A DNA stretch of 64,000 nucleotides from G965200765 sp965200765 (GCA_965200765.1 OZ241380.1:2790001-2854000), one strand, 5' to 3'. Counted from the first letter of the stretch, positions 8,278 through 20,661 are shown. Notes: generated from the sequence alone by a model not told the origin. Program-made: numbers and translations.

Positions 8278-9054
8278 TCAGTCGCGAATCTTGTAACCCC
8301 GTTCAACCATTATCGCGCACACGACAAACAAAATCGCAATGAAGATGGCAATCAAAGTCAACGAGACCGCAACACTGACATCGCTCGTGCCAATAATTCC
8401 GTAGCGGCCAACATTGATGATGTAAAGGATCGGATTGGCAAGCGACAACTTGAGCCAGATGTCGGGCAACAGTTGCACCGAATAAAACACCCCGCCCAGA
8501 TAAATCATCGGCGTAAGAATAAAGTTCGGAAAAATTGAAAGCTCGTCAAAGCTCTTCGAGTAGATGGCAACGATCATCCCCGCCAGCGAAAACATAATGG
8601 ACGCAGAAACAATCACAATCGCTGTCAGTCCGGGATGAACAACGGTGAAGTCTGAAAATACCTTCGCAACCAGAATAACCAGAAATCCGGTCACCACGCC
8701 TCTGGCTACACCACCGGCAATGTAGCCAAGCAAGATGACTGCCGACGGAGTCGGAGATACCATCAACTCTTCGATAAACCGCTGAAACTTCGCATGGAAA
8801 AATGATGCCGACACATTTTGAAAGGCACCGTTGATAACCCCCATCAACACCAACCCGGGCACAATGAAGTCTATATACACATGCCCCTGCATGGTCCCGA
8901 TTCTGGGACCAATCAAATTTCCGAATATCAGGAAGTACAAGCAGGTTGTGATGATGGGCGGCACAATGGATTGCTTCCAAACCCGCAAGATTCTGTATAT
9001 TTCCCGTCGGGAAAGCGTCTCAAGAGAGATGAGCGTCGTTCGCGATACCATCAT
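8278..9054 (-). CDS. ABC-2 type exporter permease
   Basis: 258 residues with six predicted membrane segments and the ABC-2 pattern, including the conserved F..E....PT (IEELMVSPTPSA, about 95-106) and a late FILTPMIYLGGVFYS segment. It resembles the YadH family. The start ATG lies within the last 35 bp of the ATPase gene, giving a coupled exporter pair. The permease dimer would sit in the inner membrane; the substrate is unknown (lipid, drug or polysaccharide). Complete length. Confidence 0.9.
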   Translation of the reverse strand: MMVSRTTLISLETLSRREIYRILRVWKQSIVPPIITTCLYFLIFGNLIGPRIGTMQGHVYIDFIVPGLVLMGVINGAFQNVSASFFHAKFQRFIEELMVSPTPSAVILLGYIAGGVARGVVTGFLVILVAKVFSDFTVVHPGLTAIVIVSASIMFSLAGMIVAIYSKSFDELSIFPNFILTPMIYLGGVFYSVQLLPDIWLKLSLANPILYIINVGRYGIIGTSDVSVAVSLTLIAIFIAILFVVCAIMVERGYKIRD

Positions 9055-10057
9055 GTTGATTTTCTTGCTCGTTTCGGTTGCTGTTGGTCAATTCCAGAAA
9101 CAGGTTTTCCAGACGATTCGCCTTGTTGCGAACGCTGGCTACCTGAATTCCTAGCCGTGCCAGTGTTGACAGTGCCAACTCGATGGACTCTCCCCGATTG
9201 ATGTCCAGTTCCGCAGTGTTTGTATCCACCATGCGCATGATGCGATTGAAATTCTTCGGGACTGAGTGAAGCTCGTTTATCAAGTCCAGCAAATATGTTT
9301 CTTGCTGAATCCTTCCGGTCAGCGATTTCATGTCTGAATTCCAGACAAGTTCTCCCTGCTCAACGATCCCGACACTGCGACAAAGCCTTTCTGCATCTTC
9401 CAGGTAGTGAGTCGTCAAAATCACAGTAACACCACTGTCGTTGAGTTGCTTGAAATACCCCCACATGCTGTGGCGGGTTTCAATGTCAACTCCTGCGGTG
9501 GGCTCGTCCAGTATCAGAAGCTTGGGTTCGTGCACCAAAGCACGCGCCACCATCAGTCGGCGCTTCATTCCACCAGACAGGCTCCGGGCGATCTTGTCTC
9601 TCATATGCCAAATTCCCAGCGCCTTCAGATACTTGTGAGTACGCTCAATTGCCAGTGCCCGCGGTACGCCGTAGAATCCCGCTTGATAAGACACAATGTG
9701 CATTGGAGTATTGAACGGGTTGAAATTGAACTCCTGCGGCACAACTCCAAGATATGACTTCGCGCGACTGAAGTTTTCGTCAATATCGGTCCCGAACACT
9801 TTCACCGTTCCGGACGACTTGTTCACCAATGAGCAGACGGTACCGATAATCGTTGATTTTCCGGCACCATTTCGTCCTAGCAGGGCAAAAAACTGCCCTG
9901 CCTGAACTTCAAAGGAAACATTGTTGACCGCCTTGATTCCGTTTTCGTAAACCTTGGTCAGATTTTGGATGGACAACGCGGCATTTTTGTTGTTGTCGGG
10001 TTGCAAACTGGAAAAATGTTTAGCTGTGTGTCCAATTCGGTTTTCTTTTTTCCACAA
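9020..10057 (-). CDS. ABC exporter ATP-binding protein (YadG-like)
   Basis: Up to 345 residues. Walker A LLGRNGAGKST, signature LSGGMKRRL, and Walker B LLILDEPTAGVD are all present, plus an H-loop in TTHYLEDAERLC. The C-terminal extension is typical of ATPases paired with ABC-2 permeases. No ATG precedes the conserved domain. The frame begins with TTG at 10057, inside the end of the upstream crotonase gene; a TTG at 10006 would avoid that overlap, so the start is uncertain. It overlaps the permease gene and presumably forms a complex with it. Confidence 0.9.
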   Translation of the reverse strand: MWKKENRIGHTAKHFSSLQPDNNKNAALSIQNLTKVYENGIKAVNNVSFEVQAGQFFALLGRNGAGKSTIIGTVCSLVNKSSGTVKVFGTDIDENFSRAKSYLGVVPQEFNFNPFNTPMHIVSYQAGFYGVPRALAIERTHKYLKALGIWHMRDKIARSLSGGMKRRLMVARALVHEPKLLILDEPTAGVDIETRHSMWGYFKQLNDSGVTVILTTHYLEDAERLCRSVGIVEQGELVWNSDMKSLTGRIQQETYLLDLINELHSVPKNFNRIMRMVDTNTAELDINRGESIELALSTLARLGIQVASVRNKANRLENLFLELTNSNRNEQENQHDGIANDAHLS

Positions 10058-10796
10058 ATGCCGTCATGCCTTCTTTCTGGTCGTTGGTCCCGAACAACGC
10101 ATGAAACATTCGCCGCTCGAACAGCACACCTTCGCGCAACGTCGTCTCGAAGGACTTGTTAACCGCTTCCTTGGTCGCGGCAACCGCCAATCGCGACTGA
10201 CTGGCTATCGACTGTCCAATACTGATCGCAGTATCCAGCATTTCATCTACCGGTACAACCCGCGAAGCCAGTCCGGACCGTTCGGCTTCCTCGGCCCCCA
10301 TTCTGCGGCCAGTAAGACACATGTCCATAGACTTTGACTTTCCGATGGCATGCGTCAATCGCTGCGTACCGCCGGCCCCGGGAATAATGCCAAGATTGAT
10401 TTCCGGCTGTCCGAATTGTGCATTGTCGGCCGCGATGATCATGTCACACATCATCGCCAGTTCGCATCCGCCGCCCAACGCATAGCCGGCAACTGCTGCG
10501 ATCGTCGGCTTTCGACAGGTCGTTACACGTTCCCAGTTGCGAGTGATGAAATTCTGCAAATATGCATCCGCAAACGTATTGTCCTTCATTTGGCTGATGT
10601 CAGCGCCGGCCGCAAATGACTTCTCATTGCCGGTAATGACAATGGCACCAATTTCATCATCCGCTTCAAAGTTGTCGAGCGCCTTGCTCATTTCGTCCAT
10701 GACCGCCGACGACAAGGCATTCAGTACTTTTGGCCGATTGATCGTGATGACTCCAACGTTTCCGTTCGTGCTGACAATGATGTTTTCGTAATTCAT
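10020..10796 (-). CDS. Enoyl-CoA hydratase (crotonase family)
   Basis: 258 residues, the standard short-chain enoyl-CoA hydratase length. The oxyanion-hole loop FAAGADI (61-67) and both catalytic glutamates are present: Glu112 in ALGGGCELA and Glu132 in QPEINLGIIPG. The enzyme hydrates 2-trans-enoyl-CoA in beta-oxidation or amino-acid breakdown. It is transcribed away from the propionate operon across a 255-bp divergent region. Substrate range cannot be read from sequence. Confidence 0.93.
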   Translation of the reverse strand: MNYENIIVSTNGNVGVITINRPKVLNALSSAVMDEMSKALDNFEADDEIGAIVITGNEKSFAAGADISQMKDNTFADAYLQNFITRNWERVTTCRKPTIAAVAGYALGGGCELAMMCDMIIAADNAQFGQPEINLGIIPGAGGTQRLTHAIGKSKSMDMCLTGRRMGAEEAERSGLASRVVPVDEMLDTAISIGQSIASQSRLAVAATKEAVNKSFETTLREGVLFERRMFHALFGTNDQKEGMTAFVEKRKPNWTHS

Positions 10797-11051
10797 TCCT
10801 GTTCAACTCCTGAGATTGATTGCACCGAATTTTGCTGAACAATACCTGTTCAACCTGTTAAAATGACCCAACTTAATCAAAGTGAAAAGATTCTTGGTTG
10901 TGTGTCATGCAGATTGACAGCGTATTATTCACCGACTTATTGTATTCGTCAATGCCGCATTGGATTGAAAAAACTGTATCAGGACACGGAAAACGGTTCG
11001 GTCCGCAGTTCATGTACAACACTGGATCTACCCAACCAACAGGGATAAGTT

Positions 11052-12950
11052 ATGGGAAATTATCAGAAAACCTTTGATCACTCTGTAAACAACCCCGAAG
11101 AGTTCTGGGGAGAAGTGGCCGAATCAGTTCACTGGTACCAATCCTGGGACAAGGTTCTGGATGACCGCGATGCTCCGTACTATCGCTGGTTTCCCGGTGC
11201 AGTTGTCAACACTTGCTACAACGCATTGGATATTCATGTCGAGCAGGGACGCGGGGACCAGAATGCACTGATTTACGATTCGGCAATGACCGGAGAAATT
11301 CGCCACTTTACCTACCGCGAACTTCTTGAAGAAACCGCCAAATTTGCCGGCGTTCTAAGAAGTCTGGGCGTAGAAAAAGGTAGCCGTGTTGTCATCTACA
11401 TGCCGATGATTCCACAAACTGCGGTGGCCATGCTGGCCTGTGCCCGGCTAGGCGCGGTACACTCGGTTGTATTCGGTGGATTCGCGGCCAATGAACTTGC
11501 AGTGCGGATTGACGATGCACAACCGACTGCAATCGTTGCGGCTTCATGCGGACTGGAACCGGGGCGAACAATTGAATACAAGCCGCTATTGGACGAGGCT
11601 ATAGAACTGTCGACACACAAGCCCCGTGCGTGTGTGATTTATCAGCGATCTCAGGCAAGAGCTACCATGGTCGAAGGACGCGACCACGACTGGCAAGAGT
11701 TGATGAACACCGTGGAACCAGTTGATTGCGTACCGGTGGCGGCAACAGACCCGCTGTATATTCTCTACACTTCCGGTACTACTGGACAACCCAAAGGCGT
11801 GGTCCGCGACAACGGCGGACACATTGTTTCACTGAAATGGTCCATGAAGAACATTTATGGGGTGGATCCCGGAGAAGTGTTCTGGGCCGCTTCGGATGTC
11901 GGTTGGGTTGTCGGCCACTCCTATATTGTTTACGCACCGCTGTTTGCCGGCAATACCAGTATTCTCTATGAAGGCAAACCGGTCGGCACACCGGACCCGG
12001 GTGCCTTCTGGCGAGTGCTTGCCCAGCACAATGTTGCGGCATTGTTCACCGCGCCAACTGCCTATCGCGCGATCAAGAAAGAAGACCCGACCGGTTCCTA
12101 CATCAAGAAGTACGATCTGTCAAATTTCAGAACACTGTTCCTGGCGGGCGAGCGTACCGACCCGGACACATTGCACTGGGCCGAGGAAAAGATGCAGGTA
12201 CCGGTAATCGATCATTGGTGGCAAACGGAAACCGGCTGGGCCATCTGTGCGAATTGCATGGGTATTGAACACTTGCCGGTCAAGGAAGGTTCGCCGTCGA
12301 AACCCGTACCTGGCTGGAATCTCAAGGTGCTGGACGAAAATAACGAAATTGCCGGACCAAACGAAATCGGCTCATTGGCAGTCAAGTTGCCTTTGCCGCC
12401 AGGCAGTTTTCCGACTTTGTGGAATGCCAGACAACGATTCTTTGATGCTTATCTGGCCGATCATCCCGGCTACTACAAAACTGCCGATGCAGGATTTGTA
12501 GACGAAGAAAACTATGTCTATGTGATGTCCAGAACCGACGACATCATCAATGTTGCCGGACATCGCTTGTCTACTGGTGCCATGGAAGAAGTGCTGGCTG
12601 CACATCCGGATGTCGCGGAATGCGCGGTTACCGGCATTGCAGACTCACTCAAGGGGCAACTACCGCTGGGGTTGCTTGTGCTGAATGCCGGAGTTGACCG
12701 AAGCCACGATGATATTGTCAAGGAATGCGTCAAGCTGGTTCGACAGCAAATCGGGCCGGTGGCGGCCTTCAAGCTTGCCGTCGTCGTCAAGCGATTGCCG
12801 AAGACCCGTTCCGGAAAAATTTTACGCGGCACGATTCAGAAAATTGCCGACGATGAACCATGGAAGATGCCGGCCACCATTGATGACCCGGTGATCCTGG
12901 ATGAAATCACTGATTCACTCGCAAGTATCGGTTTTCCGAAAACTTCTTGA
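11052..12950 (+). CDS. prpE: Propionate--CoA ligase
   Basis: 632 residues, matching PrpE. It activates propionate to propionyl-CoA through an acyl-adenylate. Motifs: the acetyl/propionyl-CoA synthetase beginning (ESVHWYQSWDKVL), YTSGTTGQPKGV at 239-250, the WWQTETGW specificity region, and the catalytic lysine Lys589 in KTRSGKILRG. An AGGGA site lies 8 bp before the ATG. First gene of a co-directional cluster with mutase and carboxylase genes, so its product feeds directly to methylmalonyl-CoA. Acetyl-CoA synthetase is the alternative, but the context and N-terminal region favour PrpE. Confidence 0.9.
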   Translation: MGNYQKTFDHSVNNPEEFWGEVAESVHWYQSWDKVLDDRDAPYYRWFPGAVVNTCYNALDIHVEQGRGDQNALIYDSAMTGEIRHFTYRELLEETAKFAGVLRSLGVEKGSRVVIYMPMIPQTAVAMLACARLGAVHSVVFGGFAANELAVRIDDAQPTAIVAASCGLEPGRTIEYKPLLDEAIELSTHKPRACVIYQRSQARATMVEGRDHDWQELMNTVEPVDCVPVAATDPLYILYTSGTTGQPKGVVRDNGGHIVSLKWSMKNIYGVDPGEVFWAASDVGWVVGHSYIVYAPLFAGNTSILYEGKPVGTPDPGAFWRVLAQHNVAALFTAPTAYRAIKKEDPTGSYIKKYDLSNFRTLFLAGERTDPDTLHWAEEKMQVPVIDHWWQTETGWAICANCMGIEHLPVKEGSPSKPVPGWNLKVLDENNEIAGPNEIGSLAVKLPLPPGSFPTLWNARQRFFDAYLADHPGYYKTADAGFVDEENYVYVMSRTDDIINVAGHRLSTGAMEEVLAAHPDVAECAVTGIADSLKGQLPLGLLVLNAGVDRSHDDIVKECVKLVRQQIGPVAAFKLAVVVKRLPKTRSGKILRGTIQKIADDEPWKMPATIDDPVILDEITDSLASIGFPKTS

Positions 12951-12986
12951 ATTGCACTGATTCAATCCGGAATCGAAAACAAGAAC

Positions 12987-15152
<2,166 letters not shown>

Positions 15153-15161
15153 GTCGGATCA

Positions 15162-16694
15162 ATGCAGGACATTCTGGAAAAACTTGAACAAAAACGCGCT
15201 GCTGCCAACCTGGGAGGCGGCGAAAAGCGGATTGTTGCGCAACACAAGAAGGGACGGTTGACTGCGCGAGAACGAATTGACCTGTTGCTGGATGACAGCA
15301 GTTTTGAAGAATGGGACATGTTTGTCGAGCACCGTTGCACCGACTTCGGCATGGCCGACAATAAAATTCCGGGCGACGGGGTCGTTACCGGATACGGAAC
15401 CATTCATGGACGGCTGGTTTTCGTGTTCAGTCAGGATTTTACAGTGTACGGCGGTTCGTTGTCGGAAGCTCATGCTGAAAAGATCGGCAAACTGATGGAC
15501 CAAGCGATCAAGGTCGGCGCACCGGTCATTGGAATCAATGATTCCGGCGGTGCGCGTATTCAGGAAGGAGTTGCTTCGCTTGGCGGCTATGCCGATATCT
15601 TTCAGCGCAACGTAATGGCATCCGGTGTCATCCCGCAGATTTCGCTCATCATGGGCCCCTGTGCCGGTGGCGCTGTCTATTCCCCGGCAATTACAGATTT
15701 CATCTTCATGGTGCGAGACAGTTCATACATGTTCGTCACGGGGCCCGACGTAACCAAGACTGTTACACATGAAGAAGTCAGTGCGGAGCAACTGGGCGGA
15801 GCATCGGCCCATACAACCAAGTCCGGCGTTGCCGACGGTGCATTTGAAAATGATATTGAAGCATTGTTGATGATGCGCCGGTTTTTCGACTATCTTCCAG
15901 CCAGCAATGAGGCACCGGCACCAATTCATGAAACCGGCGACTCGGCGGATCGGGAAGAACCTTCGTTGGATACTCTGGTGCCGACCGACCCCAACCAGCC
16001 CTACGACATGAAAGAATTGATCATCAAGGTGGCCGACAATGAGGAATTTTTTGAGCTGAAGCCTGACCATGCCGCCAACATTGTGATCGGATTTGTACGC
16101 ATGGAAGGTGAAACAGTCGGAGTTGTTGCCAATCAACCACTGGTGCTTGCCGGGTGTCTCGATATACATTCCTCTCTGAAAGCGGCAAGATTTGTCCGGT
16201 TTTGCGATGCTTTTCAGATTCCTGTTCTCACCTTTGTTGATGTACCCGGGTTTATGCCGGGCACTGCCCAGGAGCATGGCGGCATCATCAAGCATGGTGC
16301 AAAGTTGCTGTATGCATATGCTGAGGCAACGATCCCGAAAATTACCGTCATTACCCGCAAGGCGTACGGCGGAGCTTATGATGTGATGAGCTCCAAACAC
16401 CTTCGCGGGGACGTGAATTTCGCTTGGCCCAGTGCAGAAATTGCAGTGATGGGTCCCAAAGGAGCAGTTGAAATTATTTTTCGCGCTGACCTCGGAGATG
16501 AACAAAAAATTGCGACGCGTACAGAAGAGTATCGTGAGAAATTCGCCAATCCTTTTGTCGCTGCCAGTCGCGGCTTTATCGACGACGTGATTATGCCTAG
16601 CGCTACGCGTAAACGCGTGTGTCGTTCCTTGGCGATGCTCCGCGACAAGCAACTCGACAATCCCTGGCGCAAGCATGGAAACATTCCACTGTAA
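15162..16694 (+). CDS. pccB: Propionyl-CoA carboxylase beta (carboxyltransferase) subunit
   Basis: 510 residues with the crotonase-like carboxyltransferase fold: KGRLTARERIDLLLD near the start, GVITGYG-like GVVTGYGTIHGRL, the glycine-rich INDSGGARIQEGV and GPCAGGAVYSPA loops (first oxyanion hole) and FVDVPGFMPGTAQEHGG (second). It transfers carboxyl from biotin to propionyl-CoA, making (S)-methylmalonyl-CoA. It is followed after 15 bp by the biotin carboxylase subunit. Acetyl-CoA could also be a substrate in related enzymes, but the operon specifies propionyl-CoA. Confidence 0.95.
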   Translation: MQDILEKLEQKRAAANLGGGEKRIVAQHKKGRLTARERIDLLLDDSSFEEWDMFVEHRCTDFGMADNKIPGDGVVTGYGTIHGRLVFVFSQDFTVYGGSLSEAHAEKIGKLMDQAIKVGAPVIGINDSGGARIQEGVASLGGYADIFQRNVMASGVIPQISLIMGPCAGGAVYSPAITDFIFMVRDSSYMFVTGPDVTKTVTHEEVSAEQLGGASAHTTKSGVADGAFENDIEALLMMRRFFDYLPASNEAPAPIHETGDSADREEPSLDTLVPTDPNQPYDMKELIIKVADNEEFFELKPDHAANIVIGFVRMEGETVGVVANQPLVLAGCLDIHSSLKAARFVRFCDAFQIPVLTFVDVPGFMPGTAQEHGGIIKHGAKLLYAYAEATIPKITVITRKAYGGAYDVMSSKHLRGDVNFAWPSAEIAVMGPKGAVEIIFRADLGDEQKIATRTEEYREKFANPFVAASRGFIDDVIMPSATRKRVCRSLAMLRDKQLDNPWRKHGNIPL

Positions 16695-16709
16695 AGCACA
16701 ACCGGATCC

Positions 16710-18707
16710 ATGTTCAAGAAAATTCTGATTGCCAATCGCGGAGAAATCGCCTGCCGCGTGATTCGTACCGCCAAACGCATGGGCATACAAACTGTTGCGG
16801 TATTTTCCGATGCCGATGCAATTGCATTGCACACCCAAAGTGCCGATGAAGCCGTTCATATTGGACCACCGCCTGCGGCAGAGAGCTATCTTAAAGTTGA
16901 CAAGATTATTGATGCTTGCAAGCAAACCGGCGCAGAAGCTGTGCATCCTGGCTATGGATTTTTATCTGAAAATACTGACTTCTGCCAGCGATTGGCAGAT
17001 GCCGGCATTGTATTCATTGGACCGGGGCCGGACGCAATTACTGCAATGGGCGACAAAATTACCTCCAAGCAAATCGCACGCGATGCGAATGTCAGCGTGA
17101 TCCCGGGTTTTGATGATGTCATCGAAAACCCGAAACATGCAGTGGAGTTGGCCCGACAAGTTGGCTATCCGGTGATGCTTAAGCCGGCAGGTGCCGGGGG
17201 AGGCAAAGGAATGCGGCTTGCCTACAGTGATCAAGAGTGTGCCGAAGGCTTTGAACGGTCCACCAGCGAAGCCAAAGCACAATTTGACGATGGACGGGTA
17301 TTTGTCGAAAAATATATTGAAAATCCGCGGCACATTGAAATTCAGGTGTTGGCGGACAGTTTTGGACACGTCATTTATCTGGGTGAACGCGAATGCTCCC
17401 TGCAACGTCGCCATCAAAAAGTCATTGAAGAAGCACCGTCACCGTTTCTGGATGCGGAAACCCGAAAAGCAATCGGCGAGCAGGCCGTGGCACTGGCCAA
17501 AGCAGTCAATTACAAATCGGCCGGCACGGTGGAGTTTGTGGTTGACAAGCACCGCAAATTTTATTTTCTGGAAATGAATACGCGGTTGCAGGTGGAGCAT
17601 CCGGTTACGGAGTTCACCACCGGACTGGATTTGGTGGAATGGATGATCAAAATTGCTGCGGGTGAACCGCTGACAATGAAGCAATCTGACCTCCAGGTCA
17701 ACGGCTGGTCCATTGAATCACGAATTTACGCCGAAGATCCAGCAAGAAACTTCTTGCCGTCCATCGGGCGACTCGTTCGCTATCGTCCGCCGCAGGGAAA
17801 CGATCAAATTCGGGTAGATACCGGTGTTTTTGAAGGCGGAGAGGTGCCTTTGTATTACGACCCCATCATTGCCAAACTGGTGGTGCATAGTGATACGCGA
17901 CAAAATGCGCTCGAAGCAATGGCAACCGCACTGGATCGATATTTGATAAAAGGCGTGGTGACCAATATTCCATTTTTACAGGCGCTGATACGTGATCCGG
18001 TAGTGAAAAATGGTGATATGACGACCAATTACATAGAACAGGCGTATCCGGATGGCTATAACTGCGAGTCTGCAGAATGCACAAATCTGGAGTCCGTGGT
18101 CCTGGTCTCCGCAATCGTAAACTACATGACACTGTTACAATCGGCCCAGTACGATGGCCATTTCACCTCACGAACCTGGTCGCCGCACAGGGAATGGGTG
18201 GTGATTTTGAATGGTGACCACTATCCGGTATCCGTCGAGGAGAGCAACAATGGACACTTGTTGGAATACCAGGGTCAAACTCTAGAAGTCAACCATGAGT
18301 GGGCACCCGGCAAAACTCTGTTTACGGGCACTTTGGATGGCAAAGAAATCATTGTGCAAATCACCCGAAAGGGAATCACTTATCAAGTCGACCACCAAGG
18401 TCAACGATTGTTTGTCAAGGTTCTGTCGGAAAGAGCATCTCAATACAACGAACACATGCTGGTTGCTGAATCATCATCAGTATCTCCGTACCTTGCTTCG
18501 CCGATGCCAGGTCTTCTGGTGAAAATCAGTGTTCGTGAAGGACAGAAAATCAAGGCAGGTGAAGCCGTTGCAATCGTGGAAGCGATGAAAATGGAAAATG
18601 TCTTGCGCGCTGAACGCGACGGCACTGTTGTGAAAATTCTTTCCGAAGTTGGTGACAGTTTGGCCGCCGATCAGCCAATCATTGAATTTGAGCAGGAAGA
18701 CGCATGA
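16710..18707 (+). CDS. pccA: Propionyl-CoA carboxylase alpha subunit (biotin carboxylase + biotin carrier)
   Basis: 665 residues. Biotin carboxylase occupies about 1-450, opening FKKILIANRGEIACR, with the ATP-grasp glycine loop KPAGAGGGKG at 158-167 and EMNTRLQVEHPVTE. A linker/BT domain follows, then a C-terminal biotinyl domain with EAMKMEN; Lys627 would carry biotin. ATP-dependent carboxylation of biotin supplies the beta subunit. The gene ends in a 4-bp overlap with mce. No biotin ligase gene is in the window. Confidence 0.95.
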   Translation: MFKKILIANRGEIACRVIRTAKRMGIQTVAVFSDADAIALHTQSADEAVHIGPPPAAESYLKVDKIIDACKQTGAEAVHPGYGFLSENTDFCQRLADAGIVFIGPGPDAITAMGDKITSKQIARDANVSVIPGFDDVIENPKHAVELARQVGYPVMLKPAGAGGGKGMRLAYSDQECAEGFERSTSEAKAQFDDGRVFVEKYIENPRHIEIQVLADSFGHVIYLGERECSLQRRHQKVIEEAPSPFLDAETRKAIGEQAVALAKAVNYKSAGTVEFVVDKHRKFYFLEMNTRLQVEHPVTEFTTGLDLVEWMIKIAAGEPLTMKQSDLQVNGWSIESRIYAEDPARNFLPSIGRLVRYRPPQGNDQIRVDTGVFEGGEVPLYYDPIIAKLVVHSDTRQNALEAMATALDRYLIKGVVTNIPFLQALIRDPVVKNGDMTTNYIEQAYPDGYNCESAECTNLESVVLVSAIVNYMTLLQSAQYDGHFTSRTWSPHREWVVILNGDHYPVSVEESNNGHLLEYQGQTLEVNHEWAPGKTLFTGTLDGKEIIVQITRKGITYQVDHQGQRLFVKVLSERASQYNEHMLVAESSSVSPYLASPMPGLLVKISVREGQKIKAGEAVAIVEAMKMENVLRAERDGTVVKILSEVGDSLAADQPIIEFEQEDA

Positions 18708-19108
18708 TCGGAAGATTGAACCATGTTGCGATTGCGGTACCGGATCTGGAGTCTGCAAGTGCACTGTACAAACAAACTCTGGGAGCCGATGTATCGGAAC
18801 CGGTACCAATGCCTGAGCATGGAGTGACAACAGTTTTTGTCAATCTGCCCAACAGCAAGATTGAACTGTTGTATCCGCTTGGAGAAAACTCGCCAATTGC
18901 AAGTTTTCTGGCCAGAAACGCGTCAGGAGGAATTCATCACCTGTGTTTCGAGGTGGATGACATCATTTGTGCCAGAGATCAACTTCTCGCAGACGGGATG
19001 AGAATTCTGGGTGACAGTGAGCCGAAAATCGGTGCACATGGCAAACCCGTCGTGTTTCTGCATCCGAAAGACTTTACCGGAACTTTAATCGAACTTGAGC
19101 AAGCTTGA
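18704..19108 (+). CDS. mce: Methylmalonyl-CoA epimerase
   Basis: 134 residues of the vicinal-oxygen-chelate fold. Metal ligands are visible: His in LNHVAIAVPDLE near the start, His in GIHHLCFEVDD, and Glu in LIELEQA at the end. It converts (S)- to (R)-methylmalonyl-CoA, the step between carboxylase and mutase. Its ATG overlaps the pccA stop by 4 bp, so the five genes prpE-mcm-pccB-pccA-mce make a complete propionate-to-succinyl-CoA unit. Confidence 0.93.
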   Translation: MIGRLNHVAIAVPDLESASALYKQTLGADVSEPVPMPEHGVTTVFVNLPNSKIELLYPLGENSPIASFLARNASGGIHHLCFEVDDIICARDQLLADGMRILGDSEPKIGAHGKPVVFLHPKDFTGTLIELEQA

Positions 19109-19115
19109 CACCTAC

Positions 19116-20099
19116 TCAGACTTTCAAGGCCGCAAGCGTATCTTCAAGTGTCTTGCAATTGATGATTGAATAGTACTTGGGGCGCGGACTCAAACGTCGA
19201 AATGCACGCATGATGGTTCCGGCCAAATTGGGGCGCCTTGTTGCCGGGTCGGCATCGTTACCCAAACCACCACCGAATTCAATGACCACATCCACTCCTG
19301 CGGCGGCGACTGTCATCAAGTTGTCGTAGTACAAAACTGGGTTGAACAACTGCAGATACAGGTTTTCCTTGATTGATCCAATGTCGTCACCATGAAATTT
19401 ACCAGTGTAATTGGATGCCACTGGAAATTTCGGCGCGGCAAAGCTGGCTTCTTTCAGTTCCTCAGCAAATCGTCTGGCCGCTTCTGTCATGTAAAACGTA
19501 TGAAAGGCACCTTCTGTTTTCAGTCGAACACCGGATTTGCCTGAATATTCTTTCTCAATATCCATCGCCAGTGAATCCAAATCTTCCGGTCGACCGCCGG
19601 CTACCGTTTGCTCGGGGAGATTGCAGGCTGCAATTGCACAATTGTTCTTTTCCGCCCAAGGCTCCAAATCGGCCCTTGACAATGGCAAAGCAAGCATTTC
19701 TCCTTCTCCGTACTTGCCCATCAGTTCTCCGCGTTTGGCAACCAAGCCAAGTGCAGATTCAAAATCAAGTGAAGTGGCCACAACCAGTGCCGAATACTCT
19801 CCGAGACTGTGTCCGCAACCGTAAGTTGGTTGGATTGAATCTTTAGCTAATGCCTGGAACGCTTTCAGGCAAGCGTAAGAATGGGTGAGCAGTACTGGCT
19901 GGGTGTACCGTGTCAGGTTGATATTGTTACCGGGGTCCTTGGTTGACAGTTCTGTCATATCGTAGCCGAGTACCTCGCTGGCACAGTCGTAGATCTCCGC
20001 CGCAATCGGGTGTTCGCGGATCAAGTCACTACCAATGCCTTGATACTGGGAGCCTTGGCCCGGAAACAGATACAGAATTTTTTGAAATTCAATTGTCAT
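19116..20099 (-). CDS. Malonyl-CoA:ACP transacylase-like acyltransferase
   Basis: 327 residues of the FabD fold: YLFPGQGSQYQGIG at 10-23, nucleophile Ser98 in GHSLGEYSAL, and catalytic His200 in EGAFHTFYM. These transfer malonyl from CoA to acyl carrier protein. The gene stands alone, not with fabH/fabG/acpP, and its C-terminal tail (about 285-327) is longer and more basic than that of typical FabD. It could therefore be a second, specialised transacylase. It converges on mce with 7 bp between. Confidence 0.85.
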   Translation of the reverse strand: MTIEFQKILYLFPGQGSQYQGIGSDLIREHPIAAEIYDCASEVLGYDMTELSTKDPGNNINLTRYTQPVLLTHSYACLKAFQALAKDSIQPTYGCGHSLGEYSALVVATSLDFESALGLVAKRGELMGKYGEGEMLALPLSRADLEPWAEKNNCAIAACNLPEQTVAGGRPEDLDSLAMDIEKEYSGKSGVRLKTEGAFHTFYMTEAARRFAEELKEASFAAPKFPVASNYTGKFHGDDIGSIKENLYLQLFNPVLYYDNLMTVAAAGVDVVIEFGGGLGNDADPATRRPNLAGTIMRAFRRLSPRPKYYSIINCKTLEDTLAALKV

Positions 20100-20661
20100 T
20101 CGTTACCACTACACATTCATACTTACCGCACCTTGCAGTTTATCGCTATACCCTTTGTACTTGGGATACCGTTGGATAAATATTGTAAACACAGATTCAC
20201 AGGAATCCTTTTGGAGCATCTGCCAAATTAAACACAAAATCCTGAATGTTTATTCATAAAAGACTGTTTGACTACTTATTGGGACTAATAGAAATTCTGT
20301 TTTCACTGGCGTTGGCAAAATCATTCAATTTTCACCTTTTGGCTATAATCGAATTATCTGGACTATTCCAGATTAGTAGTCACCATGAATTTTGGAGCAT
20401 TCTTGAGGGTCAAACAGTTTCCGGCCTGCTTGTCAGTATGGCTGGTTTCAAGCAACTGCACGTTGCAGAAATTTGACTGTTCGCGCGGACAAAGTGTTAT
20501 CTACCTTCGTTGCGGCAAATGAGGACTATCTGAAGTGATTCAAGCGGTCCGAAATAGATGGTCTTCATCACTTGGTCCCGTGTGACCCTCACTAGTGAAA
20601 ACAACATTCTTTCAGGAACCAATAATTTTGTTTCATCTTTGTACATCAAGTTAGTTCAACT
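20100..20661. other. Intergenic region upstream of the tandem giant repeat genes
   Basis: 562 bp between the divergent transacylase and repeat-protein genes. It should contain both promoters. A 76-codon frame (20246-20476, plus) has no ribosome site or recognisable sequence and I do not call it. No clear palindrome or terminator seen. Confidence 0.5.

Noticed and set aside
10863..11048. 61-codon plus-strand frame ending 4 bp before prpE
   Set aside because: Considered as a leader peptide, but it has no good ribosome site, no run of regulatory codons and no attenuator hairpin.
20246..20476. 76-codon hydrophobic plus-strand frame in the region before repeat protein 1
   Set aside because: No ribosome site, no match, and the codon pattern does not look coding.
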